This document shows positions 63,035 to 64,000 of a DNA stretch of 64,000 nt, piece by piece. Location: assembly GCA_030587365.1 (NCBI GenBank), contig JAUQZE010000018.1, forward strand, positions 62,001 to 126,000. Direction: 5' to 3'. How positions within the stretch are numbered: the stretch's first letter is position 1; every line of letters begins with the position of its first letter. The stretch is from Candidatus Freyarchaeota archaeon. Lineage in GTDB: Archaea; Asgardarchaeota; Jordiarchaeia; Jordiarchaeales; Jordiarchaeaceae. Both the position numbers and the translations under genes were made by a program. Below the pieces are notes generated by a model. That model searched no databases. It saw nothing but the letters and a program-made list of their open reading frames with translations, and had not been told where the DNA came from.

Positions 63035-64000
63035 TTATTGCTTTTTAACCCCCTTCTGCCGAATTCGAAGAATGTTACGATAACAAGTTAGAGGATGACT
63101 TATATTTTTACAAAATTCATTTTTTTCACAGAGACCATATGTTCTAAGAGTATTACATGAAGGAGGGGTGTATTTTGTTCCACCTCCCTTAATTCCAGCT
63201 ATGTGCTCTACTTGATATCTCGTAAGGTTTTCATCAAAATCGGGAACATTGCTAAATATTTGTATCACCTCATCCACAGATAGACCTACTTTTATGAGAA
63301 AAGAGGTAAGAGCAAATCTTGCTTGATGGGATATGTTTCCGCCCGCGTGAAGTTCGGATAACATTTTTGAGACGCAGGGAGGGAAACATTCTCGGGAAAC
63401 CTCACTAAAATATTCATCAATTCCTCTGTCTTTTTTCTGATTTTCTAATTTAACTCGTATTGTATCAATCATCTCTTTTATCATCGGAGGTAAGTCGGGG
63501 GGTTTCCCTTTCTTTTCCATAAGACGCCACTTCACCGCTTCGGATATTAATCTCGCAACATCAATTTTCCGAAGATAAACATAACCCTCATCCAAAACTC
63601 TGTTAACTAGTTTCCAGTACTTATCCTGAAAATAGGGAGCATAGGTCAAATAATTAGTAACATTTAGTTTATACTCGTAAAATCGCCCACCGACTCTTTG
63701 CGACTCTTTTTTAATATCCCATCCAAATGTTTCCCTTGCAATGCGTATAGGCTTGTCATTTTCTTCGTTTTCTAAAAGTTTGTCTACACGTTTAGACTCT
63801 GCAACGGCATATCTTCTCCTTAAATACTCGTCCCCCAATGATTCAACAAATAGACGGGCAAGCGGAAAAGAAAGAAGTTCTACATAAGCATCATCTCGGT
63901 AAGAAACGTAACCACTCTCTAAAGCCTCCATGACACGCTCCCTACCTCTTTCAAGAACAGAGGAATATTCTGGAGAAACCAAATCCTCAATATCTAAATT
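63035..64000 (-). CDS. priL: DNA primase large subunit, 5' end beyond the window
   Basis: At least 322 codons; the frame is open to the window edge (upstream codons N-L-D-I-E-D-L), so the N-terminus is partly missing. The 4Fe-4S cysteines are visible: FPPC, then CNTLRTYGLC, NEFC, and PLTC near the C-terminus. The GLSVDEVIQIFSNVPDFDENLTRYQVEHIAG segment is typical. Upstream of priS on the same strand. Confidence 0.92.
   Translation of the reverse strand, partial: NLDIEDLVSPEYSSVLERGRERVMEALESGYVSYRDDAYVELLSFPLARLFVESLGDEYLRRRYAVAESKRVDKLLENEENDKPIRIARETFGWDIKKESQRVGGRFYEYKLNVTNYLTYAPYFQDKYWKLVNRVLDEGYVYLRKIDVARLISEAVKWRLMEKKGKPPDLPPMIKEMIDTIRVKLENQKKDRGIDEYFSEVSRECFPPCVSKMLSELHAGGNISHQARFALTSFLIKVGLSVDEVIQIFSNVPDFDENLTRYQVEHIAGIKGGGTKYTPPSCNTLRTYGLCEKNEFCKNISHPLTCYRNILRIRQKGVKKQ

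Noticed and set aside
1..64000. CRISPR arrays, prophage or 16S/23S rRNA genes
   Set aside because: No regularly spaced repeats, no phage structural genes and no rRNA signatures were seen in the window.

Overview
The window is a gene-dense, AT-rich stretch of an archaeal chromosome, most likely from the Thermoproteota (TACK) side and plausibly Bathyarchaeia-like. The core genes are all of archaeal/eukaryotic type: aRF1, pelota, EF-1alpha, aIF2alpha, aIF5A with deoxyhypusine synthase, TFE, MBF1, NAC, Nop10, Nob1, PAN, GINS, PriS/PriL, two Orc1/Cdc6 proteins, AglB and SRP54. Almost every tRNA here carries non-canonical introns, as in deep Thermoproteota. The lineage call is an inference; no 16S rRNA gene is present.

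Layout. 0-5 kb: a protease-less Lon-like AAA+ ATPase, a 1.66-kb tnpB element inserted at its stop codon, and two tandem methyltransferases. 5-14 kb: four intron-bearing tRNAs (initiator Met, Ile, two Ala), an OPT-type transporter, a RAM-domain protein, valyl-tRNA synthetase, a Rab/Ras-like small GTPase and a TrmB-type regulator. 14-23 kb: a non-coding stretch with palindromes and a strong hairpin, then aRF1, UMP kinase, tRNA-Leu, MoaE, a phosphodiesterase, an NSUN-type methyltransferase, Nob1, aIF5A, Hsp20 and a PAC2 protein. 23-35 kb: gatCAB with a Dph6-like ligase, then srp54-trmY-pus10, deoxyhypusine synthase, TiaS and Tsr3. 35-45 kb: RNase P RNA, tRNA-Val, TFE, Trm56, MBF1, PAN, Taw2, NAC, V-ATPase subunit D, tRNA-Ser with three introns, and SRP RNA. 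45-54 kb: a TtuA/Ncs6 thiolase, a site-2 protease, a nucleotidyltransferase/radical-SAM-like pair, pelota, a divergent orc1/cdc6 pair and EF-1alpha. 54-64 kb: a 444-bp deleted relative of the tnpB element, an ATP-NAD kinase homologue, AglB, Nop10, and the conserved cluster priL-priS-gins-rpl44e-rps27e-aif2a.

Main discoveries. (1) rpl44e is interrupted by an in-frame TAG lying inside a 33-nt segment. That segment folds as a bulge-helix-bulge, with two AAA bulges either side of a 4-bp helix; removing it restores a normal L44e of 91 residues. This is a protein-coding archaeal intron. (2) The tnpB element and its deleted derivative share terminal inverted repeats (GGYTTTRGGMCAAA) and are flanked by exact 9- and 10-bp direct repeats. 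That is not how IS200/IS605 elements insert, and suggests a TnpB gene carried by a DDE-type element. (3) Seven tRNA genes carry roughly 14 introns at unusual positions, including related T-arm introns in the two tRNA-Ala genes.

The genes connect functionally. Many serve tRNA maturation and modification (TrmY with Pus10 at position 54, Trm56, TiaS, Taw2, Ncs6/TtuA, NSUN). Others serve translation quality control (aRF1, pelota, NAC, PAN) and replication (Orc1/Cdc6, GINS, primase).
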